A stretch of 64,000 bases of DNA from Bradyrhizobium roseum (GTDB taxonomy: Bacteria; Pseudomonadota; Alphaproteobacteria; Rhizobiales; Xanthobacteraceae): positions 1,798,001-1,862,000 of the forward strand of contig NZ_CP129212.1 of NCBI RefSeq assembly GCF_030413175.1. Reading direction: 5' to 3'. Positions within the stretch are counted from its first letter, which is position 1, and every line of letters begins with the position of its first letter. A program made the translations under genes and the position numbers. The notes beneath the pieces are model-generated. The model worked only from the letters and a program-made list of their open reading frames with translations, did not search any database and was not told the DNA's origin. Shown piece by piece: positions 8,364-17,225 of the stretch.

Positions 8364-9809
8364 TCACAGCTCCCTTGCGTTCGAGAACGCGAACGAGCTC
8401 ACCCGCCGCGTGTTCTCGTCCAAAATCAGCGTGCGCGTGATCGGCGGCTCGGCGCGCTGGCTGCAGTTTTCGCGTTCGCAGAGCCGGCAGTTGACCCCGA
8501 TCGGCGTGCCCTCGGCCTTCTCCAGGTCCATCCCGGCGGCGTAGACCAGTTTGGCCGCATGGCGAATTTCGCAGCCCAGACCGATCGCAAAGCGCGGCTG
8601 CGGCTGCGGGTGCGGCGCCACCGGCCGGCGCACCATCTGCGCAATGGAAAAGTAGCGGGTGCCGTCGGGCAGTTCGATCACCTGCTTCAGGAGGCGGTCC
8701 GGCGTGTCGAAGGTCGAATGCACGTTCCATAGCGGACAGGTGCCGCCGAATTTCGAGAACGGAAACGTGCCGGAGGAAAACCGCTTTGAGACGTTGCCGG
8801 CATTGTCGACGCGCAGCAGGAAGAACGGCACGCCGCGCGCGTTCGGCCGCTGCAGCGTGGTGAGGCGGTGGCACACCTGCTCGAAGCCGGCGTTGAAGCG
8901 CTGCGCCAGCACGTGCACGTCATAGTTCAGCGCTTCAGCCGCGCTGTGGAACGGCTGGTATGGCATCATCGCGGCGGCGGCGAAATAATTCGCCAGCGTG
9001 ATCCGGTAGAGCCGGCGCGGCGTATCGTCGAGCGGGCCGCCACGATTGACGATGGCATCGATGCTGGCGCCGCATTCGGTCAGGCCGATCTGCAGCGCGA
9101 GCTGGAAGGCGCGGCCGGAGCCGTCGACCAGTTCCGAAATCAGAAGCTGCCGGCGATGGCGGTCGAACCGCCGCAGCGTCTCGCGCATCACGTCCACCGG
9201 CATGATGCGGGTCTGAATCGAATGCTTTTCGCGCAGGCGCGCCGCCAGGGCGGCGAACAGCTCCTCGGCGGAAACGTTTAACTCGTCGCGCAGGTTTTCG
9301 GCGGCCTGTTCCAGCTCCGGGAAATAGTTGCGGTTGGCCTCGATCAAATCGCGCACGCGCTCGATCGGGTTGGCCTCGAACCGGGCGCCCTCGTCGCGGT
9401 CGGCCATCTGCGCCGCGACCAGCGTCTCGCCACGGCGGGCCTCGGTATAGGCGGCGTACAGCCGTTGCAGGGAGTGGGTGACGCCGGGGCAAAGTTCGGC
9501 GAGGTCGCGCAACTCCTGCTTGGGCAGGTCGATCTGCCGGAACAGCGGATCGGAGAAGATTTCGTTCAGCTCGGCAAAGAAGCGGTCCTCGTCAGCGGTG
9601 GCGAGGTCGCGCAAATCGAGGTCATAGGTCTCCGCCAGCCGGAGCAGGATCTGCGCCGTCACCGGCCGCTGGTTCCGCTCTATCAGGTTGATATAGCTCG
9701 GAGAAATCCCGAGCCCCTCGGCGATCTGGGTCTGCGAGAGGCCGAGCTGCTGACGTATTCGCCGGAAACGGGGGCCGACGAAAAGCTTCTTTCCGGAATC
9801 GGTGGCCAT
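8364..9809 (-). CDS. XRE-family regulator with DUF2083 domain (RamB/ScfR type), probable glyoxylate-shunt regulator
   Basis: 481 residues. An N-terminal helix-turn-helix (RRIRQQLGLSQTQIAEGLGI) spans about residues 16-70, followed by the IrrE-like central region and a C-terminal DUF2083 domain with a Cys cluster in CRLCERENC near residues 445-455. This architecture is that of RamB and related short-chain fatty-acid/acetate-responsive regulators that control isocitrate lyase or methylcitrate genes. It is transcribed divergently from aceA with 180 bases between them, which supports control of aceA and of itself. Whether it represses or activates, and its ligand, are not readable. Confidence 0.87.
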   Translation of the reverse strand: MATDSGKKLFVGPRFRRIRQQLGLSQTQIAEGLGISPSYINLIERNQRPVTAQILLRLAETYDLDLRDLATADEDRFFAELNEIFSDPLFRQIDLPKQELRDLAELCPGVTHSLQRLYAAYTEARRGETLVAAQMADRDEGARFEANPIERVRDLIEANRNYFPELEQAAENLRDELNVSAEELFAALAARLREKHSIQTRIMPVDVMRETLRRFDRHRRQLLISELVDGSGRAFQLALQIGLTECGASIDAIVNRGGPLDDTPRRLYRITLANYFAAAAMMPYQPFHSAAEALNYDVHVLAQRFNAGFEQVCHRLTTLQRPNARGVPFFLLRVDNAGNVSKRFSSGTFPFSKFGGTCPLWNVHSTFDTPDRLLKQVIELPDGTRYFSIAQMVRRPVAPHPQPQPRFAIGLGCEIRHAAKLVYAAGMDLEKAEGTPIGVNCRLCERENCSQRAEPPITRTLILDENTRRVSSFAFSNAREL

Positions 9810-9832
9810 GGCTGGGTTCCTGATCCATTTTA

Positions 9833-9870
9833 TGACAAAATTTACAAAATAACATATGTGACAAGTTTAG
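9833..9870. promoter_or_regulatory. Candidate operator repeats between the XRE regulator and aceA
   Basis: In an unusually AT-rich intergenic stretch, TGACAAAATTTA (9833-9844) is repeated as TGACAAGTTTAG (9859-9870), 26 bases apart, close to 2.5 helical turns. Both lie within 65 bases of the regulator's start codon and about 120 bases upstream of aceA. They are candidate binding sites for the regulator; no experiment supports this here. Confidence 0.4.
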
Positions 9871-9989
9871 ATGTTACAATGCATCACCAATCAAAAACAA
9901 GCCATCTATACGAATTTCCTCTTTTAGCGTTTAGCTCGCGACACGTTTCGCAACGCACTGTCAAGAATGTCGATTGAAGGAATTACATC

Positions 9990-11627
9990 ATGAACTACCA
10001 GCCGCGCGGCATCGACCAGGCCATCCAGGGACCCGCTTCCTATGCGACCGAGCTCGCCGCCGCCAAGTCGCTGCTCGACACCAAGCCGACCTGGAACGGC
10101 GTCACCGCCGAGGCCGTGGCGCGCATGCGTCTGCAGAACCGCTTCAAGACCGGCCTCGACATCGCCCGCTACACCGCGGCGCTGATGCGCGCCGACATGG
10201 CGGCCTATGACGCCGATCCCACCAAGTACACCCAGTCGCTCGGCTGCTGGCACGGCTTCATCGCGCAGCAGAAGCTGATCTCGGTCAAGAAGCATTTTGG
10301 CGGCAAGACCGATCGACGCTACCTCTATCTCTCGGGCTGGATGATCGCAGCTTTGCGCTCCGAGTTCGGACCGCTGCCCGACCAGTCGATGCACGAGAAG
10401 ACCTCGGTGCCGGCGCTGATCGAAGAACTCTACACCTTCCTGCGTCAGGCGGACTCCCGTGAACTCAACGACATCTTCCGTGGCATCGACGCCGCCCGCA
10501 AGGCCGGCGACAAGGCGAAGGAAAAGGAGCTGATCGAGAAGGTCGACAACTTCCAGACCCACGTCGTGCCGGTCATCGCCGACATCGACGCCGGCTTCGG
10601 CAATGCCGAGGCGACCTATCTGCTCGCCAAGAAGATGATCGAGGCGGGCGCCTGCGCCCTGCAGATCGAGAACCAGGTGTCCGATGAAAAGCAGTGCGGC
10701 CACCAGGACGGCAAGGTGACGGTGCCGCACGAGGTCTTCCTGGCGAAGATTCGCGCCTGCCGCCATGCGTTCCTCGAACTGGGCGTCGAAGACGGCGTCG
10801 TCGTGACCCGCACCGACTCGCTCGGCGCCGGTCTGACGCAGCAGATCGCCGTCAGCCACAAGCCCGGCGACATCGGCGACCAGTACAACAGCTTCCTGGA
10901 TTGCGAGGAAGTGACGCCCGAGAACGCCCGCAACGGCGACGTCATCATCAACCGCAACGGCAAGATGCTGCGCCCGAAGCGGCTGCCTTCCAACCTTTAC
11001 CAGTTCCGCGCCGGAACGGGCGAAGACCGCTGCGTGCTCGACAGCATCACCTCGCTGCAGAACGGCGCCGACCTGCTGTGGATCGAAACCGAGAAGCCGC
11101 ATATCGAGCAGATCGCCAAGATGGTCGACCGCATTCGCGAAGTCGTTCCGAACGCCAAGCTGGCCTACAACAACTCGCCGTCGTTCAACTGGACGCTGAA
11201 CTTCCGTTGGCAGGTGTACGATGCGATGAAGGAAGCCGGCAAGGATGTCAGCAAGTACAACCGCGCCGAACTGATGAAGCCGGAATACGACGAGACGCCG
11301 CTGGCGATCGAAGCCGACGAGCGCATCCGCACCTTCCAGGCCGATTCCGCCAAGCGCGCCGGGATCTTCCACCACCTGATCACGTTGCCGACCTATCACA
11401 CGGCGGCGCTGTCCACGGACAATCTGGCGAGGGAGTATTTCGGCGACCAGGGCATGCTGGGCTACGTGAAGAATGTTCAGCGCGCCGAGATCCGTCAGGG
11501 TATCGCCTGCGCCAAGCATCAGAACATGGCCGGCTCCGACATCGGCGACGACCACAAGGAATACTTCGCCGGCGAAGCCGCGCTAAAGGCGGGCGGCGCC
11601 CACAATACGATGAACCAGTTCAGCTAA
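9990..11627 (+). CDS. aceA: Isocitrate lyase
   Basis: 545 residues. It cleaves isocitrate to glyoxylate and succinate, the entry step of the glyoxylate shunt needed for growth on acetate or fatty acids. Recognisable are the early SLGCWHGF stretch, the metal-binding region VVPVIADIDAGFGN, the catalytic loop around DEKQCGHQDGK with the active-site Cys, and the late NNSPSFNW segment. The loop reads KQCGH where many bacterial enzymes have KKCGH, a known variant of larger forms. AAGGAATTACATC precedes the ATG. The divergent XRE/DUF2083 protein is its probable regulator, and a DUF4170 gene follows. Confidence 0.95.
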   Translation: MNYQPRGIDQAIQGPASYATELAAAKSLLDTKPTWNGVTAEAVARMRLQNRFKTGLDIARYTAALMRADMAAYDADPTKYTQSLGCWHGFIAQQKLISVKKHFGGKTDRRYLYLSGWMIAALRSEFGPLPDQSMHEKTSVPALIEELYTFLRQADSRELNDIFRGIDAARKAGDKAKEKELIEKVDNFQTHVVPVIADIDAGFGNAEATYLLAKKMIEAGACALQIENQVSDEKQCGHQDGKVTVPHEVFLAKIRACRHAFLELGVEDGVVVTRTDSLGAGLTQQIAVSHKPGDIGDQYNSFLDCEEVTPENARNGDVIINRNGKMLRPKRLPSNLYQFRAGTGEDRCVLDSITSLQNGADLLWIETEKPHIEQIAKMVDRIREVVPNAKLAYNNSPSFNWTLNFRWQVYDAMKEAGKDVSKYNRAELMKPEYDETPLAIEADERIRTFQADSAKRAGIFHHLITLPTYHTAALSTDNLAREYFGDQGMLGYVKNVQRAEIRQGIACAKHQNMAGSDIGDDHKEYFAGEAALKAGGAHNTMNQFS

Positions 11628-11656
11628 CACAGCGAACCAAAAGCAGGAGACTAGTC

Positions 11657-11863
11657 ATGACGAAGAGCAATTTCTGGGTGATTGGCGGCGAGTTCGGTTC
11701 GATGAACTTCCACAAGCTCGTGGAAGGCTCGGCCCAGGTCCAGGGACCCTTCAAGACCCGCAAAGAGGCCGAAGATGCCTGGCGCACGGTCTCGGAAGAG
11801 AACCGCCACAAGGCCGGCGTGCGCTTTTCGATCGTCGAAGAGCCCTCCCGCGTCTCTGCCTGA
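11657..11863 (+). CDS. DUF4170 family small protein
   Basis: 68 residues starting MTKSNFWVIGGEFGSMNF with a clear AGGAGA ribosome site six bases upstream. The sequence (PFKTRKEAEDAWRTVSEENRHKA, shortened: FKTRKEAEDAW) matches the DUF4170 pattern of short alphaproteobacterial cytosolic proteins. It follows aceA by 29 bases with no terminator between them, so it is likely co-transcribed. Function unknown. Confidence 0.8.
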   Translation: MTKSNFWVIGGEFGSMNFHKLVEGSAQVQGPFKTRKEAEDAWRTVSEENRHKAGVRFSIVEEPSRVSA

Positions 11864-11890
11864 TAAAACTGAGGAAGCCCAAGGACAGGC

Positions 11891-11918
11891 GGCCCCATCC
11901 GGAAAACCGGGTGGGGTC
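11891..11918 (+). terminator. Hairpin terminator after aceA-DUF4170
   Basis: GGCCCCATCCGG, AAAA loop, CCGGGTGGGGTC form a GC-rich stem-loop 27 bases after the DUF4170 stop. The downstream T-run is weak (CGTCTGCGTTT), so termination may be partial or factor-assisted. Confidence 0.6.
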
Positions 11919-12096
11919 GTCTGCGTTTGGGGCTCTACCTCTCCTGGACCTTCGCGGGAAAAGAGCAGGGGCACGGGTTTGCTACCGCAATTCATCATGG
12001 TGGACCGCTAAGCTATTGCAAAACAACAGCCATTGCGTGCGTACTGGTTACTGATAGGTTAACCGGGCCCACCTCTCAGGATAAAGGCGGCAAGCC

Positions 12097-12648
12097 ATGG
12101 CAGAAGCCCAAAACACCAACGAGGCCCGCGACATCCGACCGACGCGGCTGCGCGACGCGCTGCGCAAAGCCCGCATCGAGGCCGCCGACCGCACTGGCGT
12201 CGTGGTCGAACTCCGCGATGCCGAGGTGGCTCGTCTCGAGATCCTCAACGAGGCGCTCGATCCCCTGTTCGCCGAGGTGCCCGAGAAGGTCGACCTGTTC
12301 GATCGCGGCGTCAGCCAGGGCGAGACGCCGCGGCTGTGGATCGACGTGGTGGCCCATGTGGTGATGGGGCGCGACAAGCGTATCTACCGCTTCGTGCAGG
12401 ATACCCGCTTCGGCCGCATCGTGATCGCCGAATCGCACGACGTGCCCGTCATGGTCGATGCCGTCACCAGCTACGTGGCCCGCCGCATGATCGAGCGCGA
12501 GCACGCGATGGTGGCGACGCCCGTGGCCGAGCCGGTGGAGGAGGGAAAGCCACGCCGCCGCGGCTTTGGCATGTTCGCGCTCGGCTTCGTACTGGGCGTG
12601 GTGGCGCTGTTCGGGCTGGCGTTGTATGCAGGCTTGAAGAATTTCTGA
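12097..12648 (+). CDS. Conserved hypothetical protein with C-terminal membrane anchor
   Basis: 183 residues. The first 150 are soluble and charged and contain RLWIDVVAHVVMGRDKRIYRF, shortened here to RLWIDVVAHV. The C-terminus is a single hydrophobic helix (MFALGFVLGVVALFGLALYAG) preceded by Arg residues, so this is a tail-anchored protein with most of its mass in the cytoplasm. An AAGGCGG lies upstream of the ATG. I do not recognise a named family. The glycine-rich protein gene follows on the same strand after 42 bases. Confidence 0.7.
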   Translation: MAEAQNTNEARDIRPTRLRDALRKARIEAADRTGVVVELRDAEVARLEILNEALDPLFAEVPEKVDLFDRGVSQGETPRLWIDVVAHVVMGRDKRIYRFVQDTRFGRIVIAESHDVPVMVDAVTSYVARRMIEREHAMVATPVAEPVEEGKPRRRGFGMFALGFVLGVVALFGLALYAGLKNF

Positions 12649-12690
12649 GGCTGGCCACGCAACGGATTGGAAAGTGGTGTCGATCGCATC

Positions 12691-13386
12691 ATGACCGTAC
12701 CGTTTGCCATTCTGCTGGTCATCGTCCTGTTCGTCTGCGTTTGGCTGTACGGCAAGTGGCAGACGCTGCGGCGCGCCGAATTCATCCGCACGTTCCGCTG
12801 GCCGCGCGGGCTGCTCGAGCGGCTCGAGAAGCACCATCCCGGCTTTGCGCGCCGGGACAGCGCGCTGGTGTCGCGCGGCTTGAGGCAATTCTTCCTCGCC
12901 TATCTGATGAGCGGCAAGCGCTACGTCTCGATGCCGTCGCAGGTCGCCGACGACCTCTGGCATGAATTTATCCTGTATACCCGCGACTACGACGCGTTCT
13001 GCCGCCGCGCCTTCGGCGGTTTCCTGCACCACACGCCCGCCGTCGTCCTCGGCGAACACCGCAAGAGCAACGAGGGCCTGCGCCGCGTCTGGTGGTATTG
13101 CTGCAAATACGAGAACATCGATCCGGTCACCCCGACGCGCCTGCCGCTGTTGTTTGCGCTCGACAGCAAGCTGAAGATCCCCAACGGGTTTGTCTATCAG
13201 CCCGACTGCAAGGCGCTGCGTGAGGGCGGCAGCAGCGGCGGGCAGTGCGGCGGCGATTTCTCGGATACGTCGATCGACGGCAGTTCGGACGGGTTCGGCG
13301 ATGGCAGCAGCGATTCCGGCGGTGATGGCGGCGGCGACGGCGGAGGTGGCGACGGGGGAGGCGGTGGCTGCGGTGGCGGGGATTGA
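12691..13386 (+). CDS. Membrane-anchored protein with DUF1399-like region and glycine-rich tail
   Basis: 231 residues from the ATG at 12691 (MTVPFAILLVIV). One N-terminal membrane helix is followed by a cytosolic or periplasmic domain with the tryptophan-histidine motif DLWHEFILYTRDYDAFC, resembling the WHxHxLDT signature of glycine-rich domain proteins (DUF1399-like). The last 50 residues consist almost only of Gly, Asp and Ser (SSDSGGDGGGDGGG) with one Cys. The low-complexity tail is probably disordered. Function unknown. Confidence 0.7.
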   Translation: MTVPFAILLVIVLFVCVWLYGKWQTLRRAEFIRTFRWPRGLLERLEKHHPGFARRDSALVSRGLRQFFLAYLMSGKRYVSMPSQVADDLWHEFILYTRDYDAFCRRAFGGFLHHTPAVVLGEHRKSNEGLRRVWWYCCKYENIDPVTPTRLPLLFALDSKLKIPNGFVYQPDCKALREGGSSGGQCGGDFSDTSIDGSSDGFGDGSSDSGGDGGGDGGGGDGGGGGCGGGD

Positions 13387-13390
13387 GCGC

Positions 13391-13499
13391 TAGAGCGTTT
13401 TCCAGCGAAGTGGAAACCGGTTCGCGTCAAGAAAACGCGTCAAAGCAAGAATCTAGAGCCCCGTTCCGATTCTATCGGAACGGAAAAGGCTCTAGAGCA
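13391..13499. repeat. Composite palindromic repeat (TAGAGCGTTTTCCAGCGAAGTGG family)
   Basis: Starts TAGAGCGTTTTCCAGCGAAG and ends CCGTTCCGAT-TCTA-TCGGAACGG followed by AAAAGGCTCTAGAG. The 9-bp hairpin and the flanking CTAGAGCC/GGCTCTAG arms are a common intergenic element of Bradyrhizobiaceae as I know them. It lies between convergent genes and its right end overlaps the stop codon region of the phosphoesterase, so it may act as a bidirectional terminator. Confidence 0.75.
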
Positions 13500-14385
13500 G
13501 CGTCACCTGCTTGATCTGCCTGATCTTGAAGTCGGCATCGATGGCGCGCACCGTCTGCACGCAGCGCCATTGGTTGCCGTTGCGTGTGATCGAAAACAGA
13601 TTATACGCCGCCGCCGGATAATGCCCGTGCGCCAGCGCTGACGCCGAGGGCACGCCGACCGCGGGAATTTGCCGATCGACGCCGTCGAGCCACACCGTCG
13701 AATGAATGTGGTCGTGGCCGTGCAGCACCAGTTCGACGCCGCGCCGCTTCAGCACCGCGCGCAACGCCTTCGAATCGGTGAGGCGTTTCATCCGCGCGCC
13801 TGAATGTAGCGGGTGATGCACCAGCAGAACCCGGAAGGCATCTTCGGTCGACAGTTTGGCCAGCCGGCGATCGAGCGCGTCGAGCTGCGCTTGGCCGAGC
13901 CTGCCGGTGGCCATCAAGGGCAGCGTCGGCACCGCCGACGATACGCCGATCAGCGCCAGCGGTCCGCGGTGGCGCACAAACGGAAATGCCGCGCTGTCGG
14001 CCTCGTCGGTGTCGGCGCGCAGGTAATCCTCGAACATGTCGGTGAAATGATGCCTTGTGGCGCGGACATAGGCGTCGTGATTGCCGGGCACGACGGTGAC
14101 TTCCCGCGGTGGGCCGACGCTTTCGAGCCAGGCTCTTGCGGGCATGAATTCCGCTTCCAGCGCCAGGTTGACGAGATCGCCGGTCACCGCAATGTGGTCC
14201 GGCCGCTGCGCCTGCATGTCGGCGACCAGCGCGTCGAGCACCTCGCGGCGGTGGTATTTGTGGCGGTTGCGGGTCCAGTTCAGATAGCCGAGCGCCCGCT
14301 TGCCCGCGAGGTCGCGCAGCCGCACCTCGGGCAGCGGCGGCAGATGCGGATCGGAGAGATGCGCCAGCGTGAAAGTGCCGCTCAT
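13492..14385 (-). CDS. Calcineurin-like metallophosphoesterase
   Basis: 297 residues with the full set of metallophosphoesterase motifs: SDPHL near residue 11, GDLVN near residue 70, PGNHDAY near residue 101, HHPLH near residue 190 and HGHDH near residue 223. These ligate a dinuclear metal centre. The closest general class is the cyclic-nucleotide phosphodiesterase (CpdA-like) group, but the substrate cannot be assigned. No signal peptide. The last codon and stop lie inside the neighbouring palindromic repeat. Confidence 0.88.
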   Translation of the reverse strand: MSGTFTLAHLSDPHLPPLPEVRLRDLAGKRALGYLNWTRNRHKYHRREVLDALVADMQAQRPDHIAVTGDLVNLALEAEFMPARAWLESVGPPREVTVVPGNHDAYVRATRHHFTDMFEDYLRADTDEADSAAFPFVRHRGPLALIGVSSAVPTLPLMATGRLGQAQLDALDRRLAKLSTEDAFRVLLVHHPLHSGARMKRLTDSKALRAVLKRRGVELVLHGHDHIHSTVWLDGVDRQIPAVGVPSASALAHGHYPAAAYNLFSITRNGNQWRCVQTVRAIDADFKIRQIKQVTLL

Positions 14386-14480
14386 TCGCGCCCCGCGGCA
14401 TTCGCTGTGATATAGAGCCGTCGCACGATCATGGCGTCGATATAAGGATCAAACGTGATAGCTGTCCATCCGGGGTTTGC

Positions 14481-14969
14481 GTGACGGCGCTGCAGGCTTT
14501 GCGAAGACGCCTCGAACCGCAGTTGCGGCGGGCCTTCCATCTCTACTGGCTGACCGCCCGCGGCATGACGCTGGGCGTCCGCGGCGTCGTGCTCGACGGC
14601 GATGACAGGGTTTTTCTGGTCCGGCACAGCTATGTCGCCGGCTGGCACCTGCCGGGCGGCGGGGTCGAGATCGGCGAGACCTTTCTGGAAGCCCTGAGGC
14701 GGGAGCTTTCGGAAGAGGGGCGGATCGAACTGACCGGGGAGCCCGCGCTGCACGGCCTGTTCTTCAACGGCCACGTCTCCCGCCGCGACCACGTCGCGGT
14801 CTATGTCGTCAGGCAATTCCGGCAAGACCGCCTGCCGGAGCCGAACCGCGAGATCGTCGAATGCGGGTTCTACGCGGCCGATGCGCTGCCGGCGGATACC
14901 ACGAGGGGTACGCGGCTGCGGATATCAGAGGTGCTCGACGGCGCGGCGCCGATGGCGACCTGGCGGTGA
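14481..14969 (+). CDS. Nudix hydrolase
   Basis: 162 residues with a GTG start. The Nudix box region reads LPGGGVEIGETFLEALRREL and continues SEEGRIEL. The metal-binding Glu pair is present, but the Gly after EE is one residue earlier than in the consensus REUxEExGU, so the helix end is slightly altered. Members hydrolyse nucleoside diphosphates linked to another moiety; the substrate is unknown. It is divergent from the phosphoesterase. Confidence 0.82.
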   Translation: MTALQALRRRLEPQLRRAFHLYWLTARGMTLGVRGVVLDGDDRVFLVRHSYVAGWHLPGGGVEIGETFLEALRRELSEEGRIELTGEPALHGLFFNGHVSRRDHVAVYVVRQFRQDRLPEPNREIVECGFYAADALPADTTRGTRLRISEVLDGAAPMATWR

Positions 14970-15038
14970 GTCCCTTCCGTTGCGCCCCAGCCCTGCACCG
15001 CCTAGAAGCGGATAGGTGGGGGCAGCCGTCGGTTCGAT

Positions 15039-16175
15039 ATGGACAGGATGAGATTTTTCAAGATTTTCTGCGGCATCGGCTTCCTGGTGGTGCTGATCAG
15101 CAACGTCTGGACCATTTCAGGATGGAACGAGAGCCGCGGGGTCTATGACGACGTCTGCTATTTGCGGCAGGCACATCTGTTCGAGCGGTTCGGCCTGCGC
15201 GGGATCAACACCGACGCCGTCTTCGATGACGATCACTATCTCAAGGACAAGCTGAAGGCGATCGGCTTCGCAGAATGGAACGACGTGAAGCGCATCCCCT
15301 GCCACACCTTCATTCCGGCGGCGGACAAATATGTCATGCAGTATCCGCCGGGGACGGGGTTTGCGCTGGCATTGTTTCCCAGCGGATTCCAGGTGGTCCC
15401 GCTCTACATCCTGACATCGGTCGTGGCCGTCGGGTTCGCCTTTATCGCCCTCGTTCGCGCTTCGACGTTCCAGCTGCTGATGCTGGTGGCCGCGTTCGGC
15501 GATGCTGCGATTTATCTGATGATCAATCCGACCAAGGCCAGCTATTCGATGGCGCCGACCATGATGCTCTGCGCGGCCGCCGGCTTTCTCACCGTGAAGT
15601 TCTTCACCGCACAACCCCGGCACCGGATGCTGTTGATCGCACTGACGGGTTTGCTGATCGGGTTGGCCGTCAATTTCCGCCTGCCCAATCTGTTCCTGGC
15701 GGCGGGCTATGGCTTCTATCTCGCCGGCGCGTTCCTGCTGGCGCGCAGCAGGACGACGTTCCTGCACGGGTTGTCGTTCGGCATCGCCTTCCTGATCGGT
15801 ATTGCGCCGACATTGATCGCGAATGCGATCAATGCCGGCAGTCCGTTCTCGACCACCTATGGCGGCGTCGACGTCGCGCCGCCCGAGTTGAACCCTGCCG
15901 TGTTGTTAAGCTATCTCGTTGACGTTCAATTCACCTTGCTGGCGATATCGGTGCTGTGGACCGCCTGGCTGTGGCGCGCCGATCGGGACCGCGGGCGGCC
16001 GATTGCGCTTCTGGTTGCCTTGAACCTCGCGGTCAACCTGATTTTCTTCATGACCCATCCGATATTTACGCCATATTATATCATTCCGATCGACATGCTT
16101 TCGCTCTGGACCCTGCTGTTCGCCACGCTCGATCTGCGCGGCCGTGCGGCCCTCCCTCAACCGGTCAACGCCTGA
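15039..16175 (+). CDS. Polytopic membrane protein, possible GT-C-type glycosyltransferase
   Basis: 378 residues. A first membrane helix (IFCGIGFLVVLISNVWT) is followed by an approximately 80-residue extracytoplasmic stretch with GVYDDVCYLRQAHLF, then eight to nine more hydrophobic helices. An acidic DD in the first external loop and the overall topology recall lipid-sugar-dependent GT-C enzymes, but I cannot match a named family. It is followed by a dolichol-phosphate-mannose-synthase-like GT2 gene, which would supply a lipid-linked sugar donor. That pairing is the best functional clue. Confidence 0.65.
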   Translation: MDRMRFFKIFCGIGFLVVLISNVWTISGWNESRGVYDDVCYLRQAHLFERFGLRGINTDAVFDDDHYLKDKLKAIGFAEWNDVKRIPCHTFIPAADKYVMQYPPGTGFALALFPSGFQVVPLYILTSVVAVGFAFIALVRASTFQLLMLVAAFGDAAIYLMINPTKASYSMAPTMMLCAAAGFLTVKFFTAQPRHRMLLIALTGLLIGLAVNFRLPNLFLAAGYGFYLAGAFLLARSRTTFLHGLSFGIAFLIGIAPTLIANAINAGSPFSTTYGGVDVAPPELNPAVLLSYLVDVQFTLLAISVLWTAWLWRADRDRGRPIALLVALNLAVNLIFFMTHPIFTPYYIIPIDMLSLWTLLFATLDLRGRAALPQPVNA

Positions 16176-16221
16176 TTGCGATGTGACGCGCCATGGACGG
16201 ACCTAACCCGGTGGACATGCG

Positions 16222-17157
16222 ATGACCGCGCCGGCCCTGCGGATTGCGGTCCTTGTGCCGTGCTTCAACGAGGAAGCCGCGGTCGCCACCGTCGTGTCCG
16301 ACTTCCGCAAGGCGCTGCCGACCGCCGAGATATTTGTCTACGACAATAATTCCAAAGACCGCACCGTCGAAGTCGCGCGCGCGGCCGGCGCCAAGGTGCG
16401 CAGCGAGCGCCGCCAGGGCAAGGGCCACGTGGTGCGGCGCATGTTCGCCGACGTCGATGCCGACATCTATGTGCTGGTCGACGGCGACGCGACCTATGAC
16501 GCACCGAGCGCGCCGCGCATGATCGACAGGCTGATCAACGAGCACCTCGACATGGTGGTCGGCTTTCGCATCGACCAGTCGGTCGCCGCCTATCGGCCCG
16601 GCCACCGCACCGGCAACTGGATGCTGACGACCTTCCTCTCGGCGGTGTTCGGCGAGGCGTTCAAGGACATCCTTTCCGGCTACCGCGTGTTCTCGCGCCG
16701 CTTCGTCAAATCCTTTCCCGTGCTGTCAGACGGTTTCGAGATCGAGACCGAACTCAGCGTGCACGCACTCGAACTGGCGCTGCCGGTGACGGAAGTCGAG
16801 ACGCCTTATTATGCGCGGCCCGAGGGCTCGTTCAGCAAGCTCAATACCTGGCGCGACGGTTTCAAGATTCTCGGTACCATCCTCAAGCTGTATCGCTCGG
16901 AAAAGCCGCTGCGGTTCTTCACCGTCATCGGCATGTTCCTGATGCTGGTCTCGCTCGGTCTCGCGATCCCCGTGATCGTCACCTATGTGGAGCAAGGCCT
17001 GGTGCCACGGCTGCCGACCGCGGTGCTGTCGATGGGCCTGATGATCGTGGCGGTGCTGTCGGTCTCTTCGGGGCTGGTGCTGGATACCGTAACGCGCGGC
17101 CGCCGCGAGATGAAGCTGCTGGCCTACCTGTCCCAGCCGGCCGTCAAAACGGATTAA
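16222..17157 (+). CDS. Family 2 glycosyltransferase with C-terminal membrane helices
   Basis: 311 residues. The N-terminal 220 residues are a GT-A fold: nucleotide-binding start VLVPCFNEEAAVATVV, DNNSKDRT near residue 45, and the DGDATYD metal-binding motif near residue 90. A later SGYRVFSRRF matches DPM1-like enzymes. Two C-terminal helices (FFTVIGMFLMLVSLGLAIP and AVLSMGLMIVAVLSVSSG) anchor it in the membrane. It probably transfers a sugar from a nucleotide donor to polyprenyl phosphate or another lipid. It sits 46 bases after the polytopic membrane protein gene. Confidence 0.85.
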   Translation: MTAPALRIAVLVPCFNEEAAVATVVSDFRKALPTAEIFVYDNNSKDRTVEVARAAGAKVRSERRQGKGHVVRRMFADVDADIYVLVDGDATYDAPSAPRMIDRLINEHLDMVVGFRIDQSVAAYRPGHRTGNWMLTTFLSAVFGEAFKDILSGYRVFSRRFVKSFPVLSDGFEIETELSVHALELALPVTEVETPYYARPEGSFSKLNTWRDGFKILGTILKLYRSEKPLRFFTVIGMFLMLVSLGLAIPVIVTYVEQGLVPRLPTAVLSMGLMIVAVLSVSSGLVLDTVTRGRREMKLLAYLSQPAVKTD

Positions 17158-17225
17158 GGCAATACCGGGATTGCCGTTTCCGGCGATGGACCACGCCGCC
17201 GCCAGATGCTATCTCGCGCCCCATC

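Noticed and set aside
9924-11555. 543-codon open frame antisense to aceA
   Set aside because: The sense strand encodes intact isocitrate lyase; the antisense translation is a compositional artefact with no ribosome site or family match.
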